Program-made: the position numbers and the translations under genes | Notes under the pieces: model-generated | Database searches by the model: none | Seen by the model: the letters and a program-made list of their open reading frames with translations, nothing else | Told to the model about the DNA's origin: nothing | Assembly: GCA_920105625.2 (NCBI GenBank) | Contig: OV050032.1 | Location: 69,917,879 to 69,981,878, forward strand | Direction: 5' to 3' | Origin: Clusia tigrina | Lineage: Eukaryota; Arthropoda; Insecta; Diptera; Clusiidae | Length of the DNA stretch: 64,000 bases | Shown: positions 27,601 through 41,039 of the stretch, piece by piece | Position numbering within the stretch: position 1 is the stretch's first letter | Layout of the letters: the number at the start of each line of letters is the position of its first letter

Positions 27601-30600
27601 GGCTCGACTACTTTATTGTTACAAAATTTCAAGGTTTTATGATGCTCCAGAAAAAAGTTACAAGCATTTGTATGTTGCAAACTTTGATAGGTGGAGGACG
27701 TACCGTATAGAAGTTAGGGCCATTTGAAGTTTTATCAGTGTTTGATTTTGGACTCAAGGGTAGCATAGCTTTGAGCGATAACTTAAATTGACAAGAGGCT
27801 CGAGTTCTTTATTGTTACAAAATTTCAAGGTTTTATGACGCTCCAGTAAAAAGTTACAAGCATTTGTATGTTGCAAGCTTTGATAGGTGGAGGATGTACC
27901 ATATAGAAGTTAGGGCCATTTGAAATTTTATCAGTGTTTGATTTGGGACTCAAGGGTAGCATAGCTTTGAGCGATAACTTAAATTGACAAGAGGCTCGAG
28001 TACTTTATTGTTACAAAATTTCAAGGTTTTATGACGCTCCAGAAGAAAGTTTCAAGCATTCGTATGTTGCAAACTTTGATAGGTGTAGGACGTACCGTAT
28101 AGAAGTTAGGGCCATTTGAAGTTTTATCAGTGTTTGATTTGGGACTCAAGGGTAGCATAGCTTTGAGCGATAGCTTAAATTGATAAGAGGCTCGAGTACT
28201 TTATTGTCACAAAATTTCAAGGTTTTATAACGCTCCAGCAAAAAGTTACAAGCATTTGAATGTTGCAAACTTTCATAAGTCTAGGACGCACCGTATAGAA
28301 GTTAGGGCCATTTGAAGTTTTCTCAGTGTTTGATTTGGGACTCAAGGGTAGCATAGCTTTGAGCGATAACTTAAATTGACAAGAGGCTCGAGTACTTTAT
28401 TGTTACAAAATTTCAAGGTTTTATGACGCTCCAGAAAAAATTTACAAGAATTTGTATGCTGCAAACTTTGATAGGTGGAGGACGTACCGTATAGAAGTTA
28501 GGGCCATTTGAAGTTTTATCAGTGTTTGATTTGGGACTCAAGGGTAGCATAGCTGTGAGCGATAACTAAAATTGACAAGAGGCTCGAGTACTTTATTGTT
28601 ACAAAATTTCAAGGTTTTATGACGCTCCAGTAAAAAGTTACAAGAATTTGTATGCTGCAAACTTTGATAGGTGGAGGTCGTACCGTATAGAAGTTAGGGC
28701 CATTTGAAGTCTTATCAGTGTTTGATTTGGGACTCAAGGGTAGCATAGCTTTGAGCGATAACTTAAATTGACAAGAGGCTCGAGTACTTTATTGTTACAA
28801 AATTTCAAGGTTTTATGATGCTCCAGAAAAAAGTTACAAGCATTTGTATGTTGCAAACTTTGATAGGTGGAGGACGTACCGTATAGAAGTTAGGGCCATT
28901 TGAAGTTTTATCAGTGTTTGATTTTGGACTCAAGGGTAGCATAGCTTTGAGCGATAACTTAAATTGACAAGAGGCTCGAGTTCTTTATTGTTACAAAATT
29001 TCAAGGTTTTATGACGCTCCAGTAAAAAGTTACAAGCATTTGTATGTTGCAAACTTTGATAGGTGGAGGACGTACCGTATACAAGTTAGGGCCATTTGTA
29101 GTTTTATCAGTGTTTGATTTGGGACTCAAGGGAAACATACCTTTGAGCGATAGCTTAAATTGATAAGAGGCTCGAGTACTTTATTGTTACAAAATTTCAA
29201 GGTTTTATGACGCTCCACTAAAAAGTTACAAGCATTTGTATCTTGCAAACTTTGATAGGTGTAGGACGTACCGTATAGAAGTTAGGGCCATTTGAAGTTT
29301 TATCAATGTTTGATTTGGGACTCAAGGGTAGCATAGCTTTGAGCGATAACTTAAATTGACAAGAGGCTCGAGTACTTTATTGTTACAAAATTTCAAGGTT
29401 TTATGACGCTCCAATAAGAAGTTACAAGAATTTGTATGCTGCAAACTTTGATAGGTGTAGGACGTACCGTATAGAAGTTAGGGCCATTTGAAGTTTTATC
29501 AGTGTTTGATTTGGGACTCAAGGTTAGCATAGCTTTCAGCAATAGCTTAAATTGGCAAGAGGCTCGAGTACTTTATTGTTACAAAATTTCAAGGTTTTAT
29601 GACGCTCCAGTAAAAAGTTACAAGCATTTGTATGTTGCAAACTTTCATAAGTCTAGGACGCACCGTATAGAAGTTAGGGTCATTTAAAGTTGTATCAGTG
29701 TTTGATTTTGGATTCAAGGGTAGCATAGCTTTGAGCGATAGCTGAAATTGTCAAGAGGCTCGAGTACTTTATTGTTACAAAATTTCAAGGTTTTATGACG
29801 CTCCAGTAAAAAGTTACAAGCATTTGTATGTTGCAAACTTAGATAGGTGTAGGATGTACCATATAGAAGTTAGGGCCATTTGAAATTTTATCAGTGTTTG
29901 ATTTGGGACTCAAGGGTAGCATAGCTTTGAGCGATAACTTAAATTGACAAGAGGCTCGAGTACTTTATTGTTACAAAATTTCAAGGTTTTATGACGCTCC
30001 AGAAGAAAGTTTCAAGCATTCGTATGTTGCAAACTTTGATAGGTGTAGGACGTACCGTATAGAAGTTAGGGCCATTTGAAATTTTATCAGTGTTTGATTT
30101 GGGACTCAAGGGTAGCATAGCTTTGAGCGATAGCTTAAATTGATAAGAGGCTCGAGTACTTTATTGTCACAAAATTTCAAGGTTTTATAACGCTCCAGCA
30201 AAAAGTTACAAGCATTTGAATGTTGCAAACTCTCATAAGTCTAGGACGCACCGTATAGAAGTTAGGGCCATTTGAAGTTTTCTCAGTGTTTGATTTGGGA
30301 CTCAAGGGTAGCATAGCTTTGAGCGATAACTTAAATTGACAAGAGGCTCGAGTACTTTATTGTTACAAAATTTCAAGGTTTTATGACGCTCCAGAAAAAA
30401 TTTACAAGAATTTGTATGCTGCAAACTTTGATAGGTGGAGGACGTACCGTATAGAAGTTAGGGCCATTTGAAGTTTTATCAGTGTTTGATTTGGGACTCA
30501 AGGGTAGCATAGCTGTGAGCGATAACTAAAATTGACAAGAGGCTCGAGTACTTTATTGTTACAAAATTTCAAGGTTTTATGACGCTCCAGTAAAAAGTTA

Positions 30601-32820
30601 CAAGAATTTGTATGCTGCAAACTTTGATAGGTGGTTGTCGTACCGTATAGAAGTTAGGGCCATTTGAAGTTTTATCAGTGTTTGATTTGGGATTCAAGGG
30701 TAGCATAGCTTTGAGCGATAACTTAAATTGACAAGAGGCTCGAGTACTTTATTGTTACAAAATTTCAAGGTTTTATGATGCTCCAGAAAAAAGTTACAAG
30801 CATTTGTATGTTGCAAACTTTGATAGGTGGAGGACGTACCGTATAGAAGTTAGGGCCATTTGCAGTTTTATCAGTGTTTGATTTTGGACTCAAGGGTAGC
30901 ATAGCTTTGAAGAGGCTCGAGTTCTTTATTGTTACAAAATTTCAAGGTTTTATGACGCTCCAGTAAAAAGTTACAAGCATTTGTATGTTGCAAACTTTGA
31001 TAGGTGGAGGACGTACCGTATACAAGTTAGGGCCATTTGTAGTTTTATCAGTGTTTGATTTGGGACTCAAGGGAAACATAGCTTTGAGCGATAGCTTAAA
31101 TTGATAAGAGGCTCGAGTACTTTATTGTTCAAAATTTCAAGGTTTTATGACGCTCCACTAAAAAGTTACAAGCATTTGTATCTTGCAAACTTTGATAGGT
31201 GTAGGACGTACCCTATAGAAGTTAGGGCCATTTGAAGTTTTATCAGTGTTTGATTTGGGACTCAAGGGTAGCATAGCTTTGAGCGATAACTTAAATTGAC
31301 AAGAGGCTCGAGTACTTTATTGTTACAAAATTTCAAGGTTTTATTACGCTCCAATAAAAAGTTACAAGAATTTGTATGCTGCAAACTTTGATAGGTGTAG
31401 GACGTACCGTATAGAAGTTAGGGCCATTTGAAGTTTTATCAGTGTTTGATTTGGGACTCAAGGATAGCATAGCTTTCAGCAATAGCTTAAATTGACAAGA
31501 GGCTCGAGTACTTTATTGTTACAAAATTTCAAGGTTTTATGACGCTCCAGTAAAAAGTTACAAGCATTTGTATGTTGCAAACTTTGATAGGTGTAGGACG
31601 TACCGTATAGAAGTTAGGGCCATTTGAAGTTTTATCAGTGTTTGATTTGGGACTCAGGGGTAGCATAGCTTTGAGCGATAGCTTAAATTGACAAGAGGCT
31701 CGAGTACTTTATTGTTACAAAATTTCAAGGTTTTATGACGCTCCAGTAAAGAGTTTCAAGCATTTGTATGTCGCAAACTTTGATAGGTGTAGGACGTACC
31801 GTATAGAAGTTAGGGTCATTTAAAGTTGTATCAGTGTTTGATTTTGGATTCAAGGGTAGCATAGCTTTGAGCGATAGCTGAAATTGTCAAGAGGCTCGAG
31901 TACTTTATTGTTACAAAATTTCAAGGTTTTATGACGCTCCAGTAAAAAGTTACAAGCATTTGTATGTTGCAAACTTTGATAGGTGTAGGATGTACCATAA
32001 AGAAGTTAGGGCCATTTGAAATTTTATCAGTGTTTGATTTGGGACTCAAGGGTAGCATAGCTTTGAGCAATAACTTAAATTGACAAGAGGCTCGAGTACT
32101 TTATTGTTACAAAATTTCAAGGTTTTATGACGCTCCAGAAGAAAGTTTCAAGCATTCGTATGTTGCAAACTTTGATAGGTGTAGGACGTACCGTATAGAA
32201 GTTAGGGCCATTTGAAGTTTTATCAGTGTTTGATTTGGGACTCAAGGGTAGCATAGCTTTGAGCGATAGCTTAAATTGATAAGAGGCTCGAGTACTTTAT
32301 TGTCACAAAAATTTCAAAGTTTTATAACGTTCCAGCAAAAAGTTACAAGCATTTGAATGTTGCAAACTTTCATAAGTCTAGGACGCACCGTATAGAAGTT
32401 AGGGCCATTTGAAGTTTTCTCAGTGTTTGATTTGGGACTCAAGGGTAGCATAGCTTTGAGCGATAACTTAAATTGACAAGAGGCTCGAGTACTTTATTGT
32501 TACAAAATTTCAAGGTTTTATGACGCTCCAGAAAAAATTTACAAGAATTTGTATGCTGCAAACTTTGATAGGTGGAGGACGTACCGTATAGAAGTTAGGG
32601 CCATTTGAAGTTTTATCAGTGTTTGATTTGGGACTCAAGGGTAGCATAGCTGTGAGCGATAACTAAAATTGACAAGAGGCTCGAGTACTTTATTGTTACA
32701 AAATTTCAAGGTTTTATGACGCTCCAGTAAAAAGTTACAAGAATTTGTATGCTGCAAACTTTGATAGGTGGAGGTCGTACCGTATAGAAGTTAGGGCCAT
32801 TTGAAGTTTTATCAGTGTTT
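24607..32820 (+). repeat. 10/16/11-monomer repeated blocks
   Basis: The marker GATTTTGGATTCAAGGG with GCTGAAATTGTCAAG occurs at 24607, 26569, 29704 and 31842, with spacings of 1962, 3135 and 2138 bp. A second marker, GCTGTGAGCGATAACTAAAA, occurs at 25413, 27375, 28550, 30510 and 32649, with spacings of 1962, 1175, 1960 and 2139 bp. One basic unit of about 10 monomers has therefore been copied with partial internal duplications of 6 and 1 monomers. Outer limits are approximate. Confidence 0.8.
30480..32210 (+). repeat. Source-like block of a 31.6-kb displaced copy
   Basis: This block shares private variants with 62110-63450. They are TTTGGGATTCAAGGG, CCATTTGCAG, a 19-bp deletion giving GCTTTGAAGAGGCTCGAG (joint at 30910/30911), TTATTGTTCAAAATTTC, GAGTTTCAAGCATTTG with GTCGCAAAC, and GAGCAATAAC. 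Confidence 0.88.
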
Positions 32821-35800
32821 GATTTGGGACTCAAGGGTAGCATAGCTTTGAGCGATAACTTAAATTGACAAGAGGCTCGAGTACTTTATTGTTACAAAAT
32901 TTCAAGGTTTTATGATGCTCCAGAAAAAAGTTACAAGCATTTGTATGTTGCAAACTTTGATAGGTGGAGGACGTACCGTATAGAAGTTAGGGCCATTTGA
33001 AGTTTTATCAGTGTTTGATTTTGGACTCAAGGGTAGCATAGCTTTGAGCGATAACTTAAATTGACAAGAGGCTCGAGTTCTTAATTGTTACAAAATTTCA
33101 AGGTTTTATGACGCTCCAGTAAAAAGTTACAAGCATTTGTATGTTGCAAACTTTGATAGGTGGAGGACGTACCGTATACAAGTTAGGGCCATTTGTAGTT
33201 TTATCAGTGTTTGATTTGGGACTCAAGGGTAGCATAGCTTTGAGCGATAGCTTAAATTGACAAGAGGCTCGAGTACTTTATTGTTACAAAATTTCAAGGT
33301 TTTATGACGTTCCAGTAAAAAGTTACAAGCATTTGTATGTTGCAAACTTTGATAGGTGTAGGACGTACCGTATAGAAGTTAGGGCCATTTGAAGTTTTCT
33401 CAGTGTTTGATTTGGGACTCAAGGGTAGCATAGCTTTTAGCGATAACTTAAATTGACAAGAGGCTCGAGTACTTTATTGTCACAAAATTTCAAGGTTTTA
33501 AACCGCTCTAGCAAAAAGTTACAAGCATTTGAATGTTGCAAACTTTCATAGGTCTAGGACGCACCGTATTGAAGTTAGGGCCATTTGAAGTTTTATCAGT
33601 GTTTGATTTGGGAGTCAAGGGTAGCATAGCTTTGAGCGATAGCTTAAATTGATAAGAGGCTCGAGTACTTTATTGTCACAAAATTTCAAGGTTTTATAAC
33701 GCTCTAGCAAAAAGTTAGAAGCATTTGAATGTTGCAAACTTTCATAAGTCTAGGACGCACCGTATTGAAGTTAGGGCCATTTGAAGTTTTATCAGTGTTT
33801 GATTTGGGACTCAAGGGTAGCATAGCTTTGAGCGATAGCTTAAATTGATATGCGGCTCGAGTACTTTATTGTCACAAAATTTCAAGGTTTTATAACGCTC
33901 TAGCAAAAAGTTACAAGCATTTGAATGTTGCAAACTTTCATAAGTCCAGGACGCACCGTATAGAAGTTAGGGCCATTTGAAGTTTTATCAGTGTTTGATT
34001 TGGGACTCAAGGGTAGCATAGCTTTGAGCGATAGCTTAAATTGAGAAGAGGCTCGAGTACTTCATTGTTACAAAATTTCAAGGTTTTATGACGCTCCAGT
34101 AAAAAGTTACAAGCATTTGTATGTTGCATACTTTGATAGGTGGAGGACGTACCGTATACAAGTTAGGGCCATTTGTAGTTTTATCAGTGTTTGATTTGGG
34201 ACTCATGGGTAGTATAGCTTTGAGCGATAGCTTAAATTGACAAGAGGCTTGAGTACTTTATTGTTACAAAATTGCAAGGTTTTATGACGCTCCAGTAAAA
34301 AGTTACAAGCATTTGTATGTTGCAAACTTTGATAGGTGTAGGACGTACCGTATAGAAGTTAGGGCCATTTGAAGTTTTCTCAGTGTTTGATTTGGGACTC
34401 AAGGGTAGCATAGCTTTGAGCGATAACTTAAATTGACAAGAGCCTCGAGTACTTTATTGTTACAAAATTTGAAGGTTTTATGACACTCCAGCAAAAAGTT
34501 ACAAGCATTTGTATGTTGCAAACTTTGATAGGTGGAGGACGTACCGTATAGAAGATTGGGCCATTTGAAGTTTTATCAGTGTTTGATTTGGGACTCAAGG
34601 GTAGCATAGCTTTGAGCGATAGCTTAAATTGATAAGAGGCTCGAGTACTTTATTGTCACAAAATTTCAAGGTTTTATAACGCTCTAGCAAAAAGTTACAA
34701 GCATTTGAATGTTGCAAACTTTCATAAGTCTAGGACGCACCGTATTGAAGTTAGGGCCATTTGAAGTTTTATCAGTGTTTGATTTGGGACTCAAGGGTGG
34801 CATAGCTTTGAGCGATAACTTAAATTGACAAGAGGCTCGAGTACTTTATTGTTACAAAATTTAAAGCTTCTATGACGCTCCAGTAAAAAGTTAAAAGCAT
34901 TTGATTGTTGCAAAATTTGATAGGTGTCGGACGCACCGCATAGAAGTTAGGGCCATTTGAAGTTTTATCAGTGTTTGATTTGGGACTCAAGGCTAGCATA
35001 GCTATGAGGTATAGCTTAAATTGACAAGAGACTTGAGTACTTTATTGTTACAAATATTCAAGGTTTTATGACGCTCCAGTAAAACGTTACAAGAATTTGT
35101 ATGCTGCTCTTTGATAGGTGGAGGACGTACCGTCTAGAAGTTAGGGCCATTTGAAGTTTTATCAGTGTTTGATTTGGGACTCAAGGGTAGCATAGTTTTG
35201 AGCGATAACTTAAATTGACAAGAGGCTATAGTACTTTATTGTTACAAAATTTTAAGGTTTTATGACGCTCCAGAAAAAAGTTACAAGCATTTGTATGTTG
35301 CAAACTTTGATAGGTGTAGGACGTACCGTATAGAAGTTAGGGCCATTTGAAGTTTTATCCGTGTTTGATTTGAGACTCAAGGGTAGCATAGCTTTGAGCG
35401 ACAGCTTAAATTGATAAGAGGCTCGAGTACTTTATTGTCAAAAAATTTCAAGGTTTTATAACGCTCTAGCAAAAAGTTACAAGCATTTGAATGTTGCAAA
35501 CTTTCATAAGTCTAGGACGCACCGTATAAATGTTAGGGCCATTTGAAGTTTTCTCAGTGTTTGATTTGGGACTCAAGGGTAGCATAGCTTTGAGCGATAA
35601 CTTAAATTGACAAGAGGCTCGAGTACTTTATTGTTACAAAATTTCAAGGTTTTATGACGCTCCAGAAAAAATTTACTAGAATTTGTATGCTGCAAACTTT
35701 GATAGGTGGAGGACGTACCGTATAGAAGTTAGGGCCATTTGAAGTTTTATCAGTGTTTGATTTGGGACTCAAGGGTAGCATAGCTGTGAGCGATAACTAA

Positions 35801-36499
35801 AATTGACAAGAGGCTCGAGTACTTTATTGTTACAAAATTTCAAGGTTTTATGACGCTCCAGTAAAAAGTTACAAGAATTTGTATTCTGCAAACTTTGATA
35901 GGTGGAGGTCGTACCGTATAGAAGTTAGGGCCATTTGAAGTTTTATCAGTGTTTGATTTGGGACTCAAGGGTAGCATAGCTTTGAGCGATAACTTAAATT
36001 GACAAGAGGCTCGAGTTCTTTATTGTTACAAAATTTCAAGGTTTTATGACGCTTCAGTAAAAAGTTACAAGCATTTGTATGTTGCAAACTTTGATAGGTG
36101 GAGGACGTACCGTATACAAGTTAGGGCCATTTGTAGTTTTATCAGTGTTTGATTTGGGACTCAAGGGTAGTATAGCTTTGAGCGATAGCTTAAATTGACA
36201 AGAGGCTCGAGTACTTTATTGTTACAAAATTTCAAGGTTTTATGACGTTCCAGTAAAAAGTTACAAGCATTTGTATGTTGCAAACTTTGATAGGTGTAGG
36301 ACGTACCGTATAGAAGTTAGGGCCATTTGAAGTTTTCTCAGTGTTTGATTTGGGACTCAAGGGTAGCATAGCTTTGAGCGATAGCTTAAATTGATAAGAG
36401 GCTCGAGTACTTTATTGTCACAAAATTTCAAGGTTTTATAACGCTCTAGCAAAAAGTTACAAGCATTTGAATGTTGCAAACTTTCATAAGTCTAGGACG

Positions 36500-37780
36500 C
36501 ACCGTATTGAAGTTAGGGCCATTTGAAGTTTTATCAGTGTTTGATTTGGGACTCAAGGGTAGCATAGCTTTGAGCGATAGCTTAAATTGATAAGAGGCTC
36601 GAGTACTTTATTGTCACAAAATTTCAAGGTTTTATAACGCTCTAGCAAAAAGTTACAAGCATTTGAATGTTGCAAACTTTGATAGGTGGAGGACGTACCG
36701 TATACAAGTTAGGGCCATTTGTAGTTTTATCAGTGTTTGATTTGGGACTCATGGGTAGTATAGCTTTGAGCGATAGCTTAAATTGACAAGAGGCTCGAGT
36801 ACTTTATTGTTACAAAATTTCAAGGTTTTATGACGCTCCAGTAAAAAGTTACAAGCATTTGTATGTTGCAAACTTTGATAGGTGTAGGACGTACCCTATA
36901 GAAGTTAGGGCCATTTGAAGTTTTCTCAGTGTTTGATTTGGGACTCAAGGGTAGCATAGCTTTGAGCGATAACTTAAATTGACAAGAGCCTCGAGTACTT
37001 TATTGTTACAAAATTTCAAGGTTTTATGACACTCCAGCAAAAAGTTACAAGCATTTGTATGTTGCAAACTTTGATAGGTGGAGGACGTACCGTATAGAAG
37101 ATAGGGCCATTTGAAGTTTTATCAGTGTTTGATTTGGGACTCAAGGGTAGCATAGCTTTGAGCGATAGCTTAAATTGATAAGAGGCTCGAGTACTTTATT
37201 GTCACAAAATTTCAAGGTTTTATAACGCTCTAGCAAAAAGTTACAAGCATTTGAATGTTGCAAACTTTCATAAGTCTAGGACGCACCGTATTGAAGTTAG
37301 GGCCATTTGAAGTTTTATCAGTGTTTGATTTGGGACTCAAGGGTGGCATAGCTTTGAGCGATAACTTAAATTGACAAGAGGCTCGAGTACTTTATTGTTA
37401 CAAAATTTAAAGCTTCTATGACGCTCCAGTAAAAAGTTAAAAGCATTTGATTGTTGCAAAATTTGATAGGTGTCGGACGCACCGTATAGAAGTTAGGGCC
37501 ATTTGAAGTTTTATCAGTGTTTGATTTGGGACTCAAGGCTAGCATAGCTATGAGGTATAGCTTAAATTGACAAGAGACTTGAGTACTTTATTGTTACAAA
37601 TATTCAAGGTTTTATGACGCTCCAGTAAAACGTTACAAGAATTTGTATGCTGCTCTTTGATAGGTGGAGGAAGTACCGTCTAGAAGTTAGGGCCATTTGA
37701 AGTTTTATCAGTGTTTGATTTGGGACTCAAGGGTAGCATAGCTTTAAGCGATAGCTTAAATTGACAAGAGGCTCGAGTAC
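36500..37780 (+). repeat. 9-monomer offset duplication, first copy
   Basis: Markers here are TTGGGACTCATGGGTAG (near 36745), GACGTACCCTATAG, GAGCCTCGAG, GAAGATAGGG, AAAGCTTCTATGACG (37409) and TGCTGCTCTTTGATAGG. All recur 1762 bp downstream. An older version of the same series is at 34.2-35.2 kb (offset 2546 bp). Boundaries are approximate. Confidence 0.83.
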
Positions 37781-38261
37781 TTTATTGTTTCAAAATTTCA
37801 AGGTTTTATGACGCTCCAGTAAAAAGTTACAAGCATTTGTATGTTGCAAACTTTGATATGTGTAGGACGTACTGTATAGAAGTTAGGGCCATTTGAAGTT
37901 TTCTCAGTGTTTGATTTGGGACTCAAGGGTAGCATAGTTTTGAGCGATAACTTAAATTGACAAGAGGCTATAGTACTTTATTGTTACAAAATTTCAAGGT
38001 TTTATGACGCTCCAGAAAAAAGTTACAAGCATTTGTATGTTGCAAACTTTGATAGGTGTAGGACGTACCGTATAGAAGTTAGGGCCATTTGAAGTTTTAT
38101 CCGTGTTTGATTTGGGACTCAAGGGTAGCATAGCTTTGAGCGACAGCTTAAATTGATAAGAGGCTCGAGTACTTTATTGTCACAAAATTTCAAGGTTTTA
38201 TAACGCTCTAGCAAAAAGTTACAAGCATTTGAATGTTGCAAACTTTCATAAGTCTAGGACG

Positions 38262-39542
38262 CACCGTATTGAAGTTAGGGCCATTTGAAGTTTTATCAGT
38301 GTTTGATTTGGGACTCAAGGGTAGCATAGCTTTGAGCGATAGCTTAAATTGATAAGAGGCTCGAGTACTTTATTGTCACAAAATTTCAAGGTTTTATAAC
38401 GCTCTAGCAAAAAGTTACAAGCATTTGAATGTTGCAAACTTTGATAGGTGGAGGACGTACCGTATACAAGTTAGGGCCATTTGTAGTTTTATCAGTGTTT
38501 GATTTGGGACTCATGGGTAGTATAGCTTTGAGCGATAGCTTAAATTGACAAGAGGCTCGAGTACTTTATTGTTACAAAATTTCAAGGTTTTATGACGCTC
38601 CAGTAAAAAGTTACAAGCATTTGTATGTTGCAAACTTTGATAGGTGTAGGACGTACCCTATAGAAGTTAGGGCCATTTGAAGTTTTCTCAGTGTTTGATT
38701 TGGGACTCAAGGGTAGCATAGCTTTGAGCGATAACTTAAATTGACAAGAGCCTCGAGTACTTTATTGTTACAAAATTTCAAGGTTTTATGACACTCCAGC
38801 AAAAAGTTACAAGCATTTGTATGTTGCAAACTTTGATAGGTGGAGGACGTACCGTATAGAAGATAGGGCCATTTGAAGTTTTATCAGTGTTTGATTTGGG
38901 ACTCAAGGGTAGCATAGCTTTGAGCGATAGCTTAAATTGATAAGAGGCTCGAGTACTTTATTGTCACAAAATTTCAAGGTTTTATAACGCTCTAGCAAAA
39001 AGTTACAAGCATTTGAATGTTGCAAACTTTCATAAGTCTAGGACGCACCGTATTGAAGTTAGGGCCATTTGAAGTTTTATCAGTGTTTGATTTGGGACTC
39101 AAGGGTGGCATAGCTTTGAGCGATAACTTAAATTGACAAGAGGCTCGAGTACTTTATTGTTACAAAATTTAAAGCTTCTATGACGCTCCAGTAAAAAGTT
39201 AAAAGCATTTGATTGTTGCAAAATTTGATAGGTGTCGGACGCACCGTATAGAAGTTAGGGCCATTTGAAGTTTTATCAGTGTTTGATTTGGGACTCAAGG
39301 CTAGCATAGCTATGAGGTATAGCTTAAATTGACAAGAGACTTGACTACTTTATTGTTACAAATATTCAAGGTTTTATGACGCTCCAGTAAAACGTTACAA
39401 GAATTTGTATGCTGCTCTTTGATAGGTGGAGGACGTACCGTCTAGAAGTTAGGGCCATTTGAAGTTTTATCAGTGTTTGATTTGGGACTCAAGGGTAGCA
39501 TAGCTTTAAGCGATAGCTTAAATTGACAAGAGGCTCGAGTAC
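38262..39542 (+). repeat. 9-monomer offset duplication, second copy
   Basis: This is the copy of 36500-37780 at an offset of 1762 bp. Both run through the GCTTTAAGCGATAGC monomer and diverge just afterwards, where this copy enters the CAGAAAAAATTTACAAG subtype. Confidence 0.83.
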
Positions 39543-41039
39543 TTTATTGTTACAAAATTTCAAGGTTTTATGACGCTCCAGAAAAAATTTACAAGAATTT
39601 GTATGCTGCAAACTTTGATAGGTGGAGGACGTACCGTATAGAAGTTAGGGCCATTTGAAGTTTTATCAGTGTTTGATTTGGGACTCAAGGGTAGCATAGC
39701 TGTGAGCGATAACTAAAATTGACAAGAGGCTCGAGTACTTTATTGTTACAAAATTTCAAGGTTTTATGACGCTCCAGTAAAAAGTTACAAGAATTTGTAT
39801 GCTGCAAACTTTGATAGGTGGAGGTCGTACCGTATAGAAGTTAGGGCCATTTGAAGTTTTATCAGTGTTTGATTTGGGACTCAAGGGTGGCATAGCTTTG
39901 AGCGATAACTTAAATTGACAAGAGGCTCGAGTACTTTATTGTTACAAAATTTCAAGGTTTTATGATGCTCCAGAAAAAAGTTACAAGCATTTGTATGTTG
40001 CAAACTTTGATAGGTGGAGGACGTTCCGTATGGAAGTTAGGGCCATTTGAAGTTTTATCAGTGTTTGATTTTGGACTCAAGGGTAGCATAGCTTTGAGCG
40101 ATAACTTAAATTGACAAGAGGCTCGAGTTCTTTATTGTTACAAAATTTCAAGGTTTTATGACGCTCCAGTAAAAAGTTACAAGCATTTGTATGTTGCAAA
40201 CTTTGATAGGTGGAGGACGTACCGTATACAAGTTAGGGCCATTTGTAGTTTTATCAGTGTTTGATTTGGGACTCAAGGGTAGTATAGCTTTGAGCGATAG
40301 CTTAAATTGACAAGAGGCTCGAGTACTTTATTGTTACAAAATTTCAAGGTTTTATGACGTTCCAGTAAAAAGTTACAAGCATTTGTATGTTGCAAACTTT
40401 GATAGGTGTAGGACGTACCGTATAGAAGTTAGGGCCATTTGAAGTTTTCTCAGTGTTTGATTTGGGACTCAAGGGTAGCATAGCTTTGAGCGATAGCTTA
40501 AATTGATAAGAGGCTCGAGTACTTTATTGTCACAAAATTTCAAGGTTTTATAACGCTCTAGCAAAAAGTTACAAGCATTTGAATGTTGCAAACTTTCATA
40601 AGTCTAGGACGCACCGTATTGAAGTTAGGGCCATTTGAAGTTTTATCAGTGTTTGATTTGGGACTCAAGGGTAGCATAGCTTTAAGCGATAGCTTAAATT
40701 GACAAGAGGCTCGAGTACTTTATTGTTACAAAATTTCAAGGTTTTATGACGCTCCAGTAAAAAGTTACAAGCATTTGTATGTTGCAAACTTTGATAGGTG
40801 GAGGACGTTCCGTATAGAATTTAGGGCCATTTGAAGTTTTATGAGTGTTTGATTTGGGACTCAAGCGTGGTGTAGCTTTGAGCGATAGCTTAAATTGACA
40901 AGAGGCTCGAGTACTTTATTGTTACAAAATTTCAAGGTTTTATGACGCTCCAGTAAAAAGTTACAAGCATTTGTATGTTGCAAACTTTGATATGTGTAGG
41001 ACGTACCGTATAGAAGTTAGGGCCATTTGAAGTTTTCTC

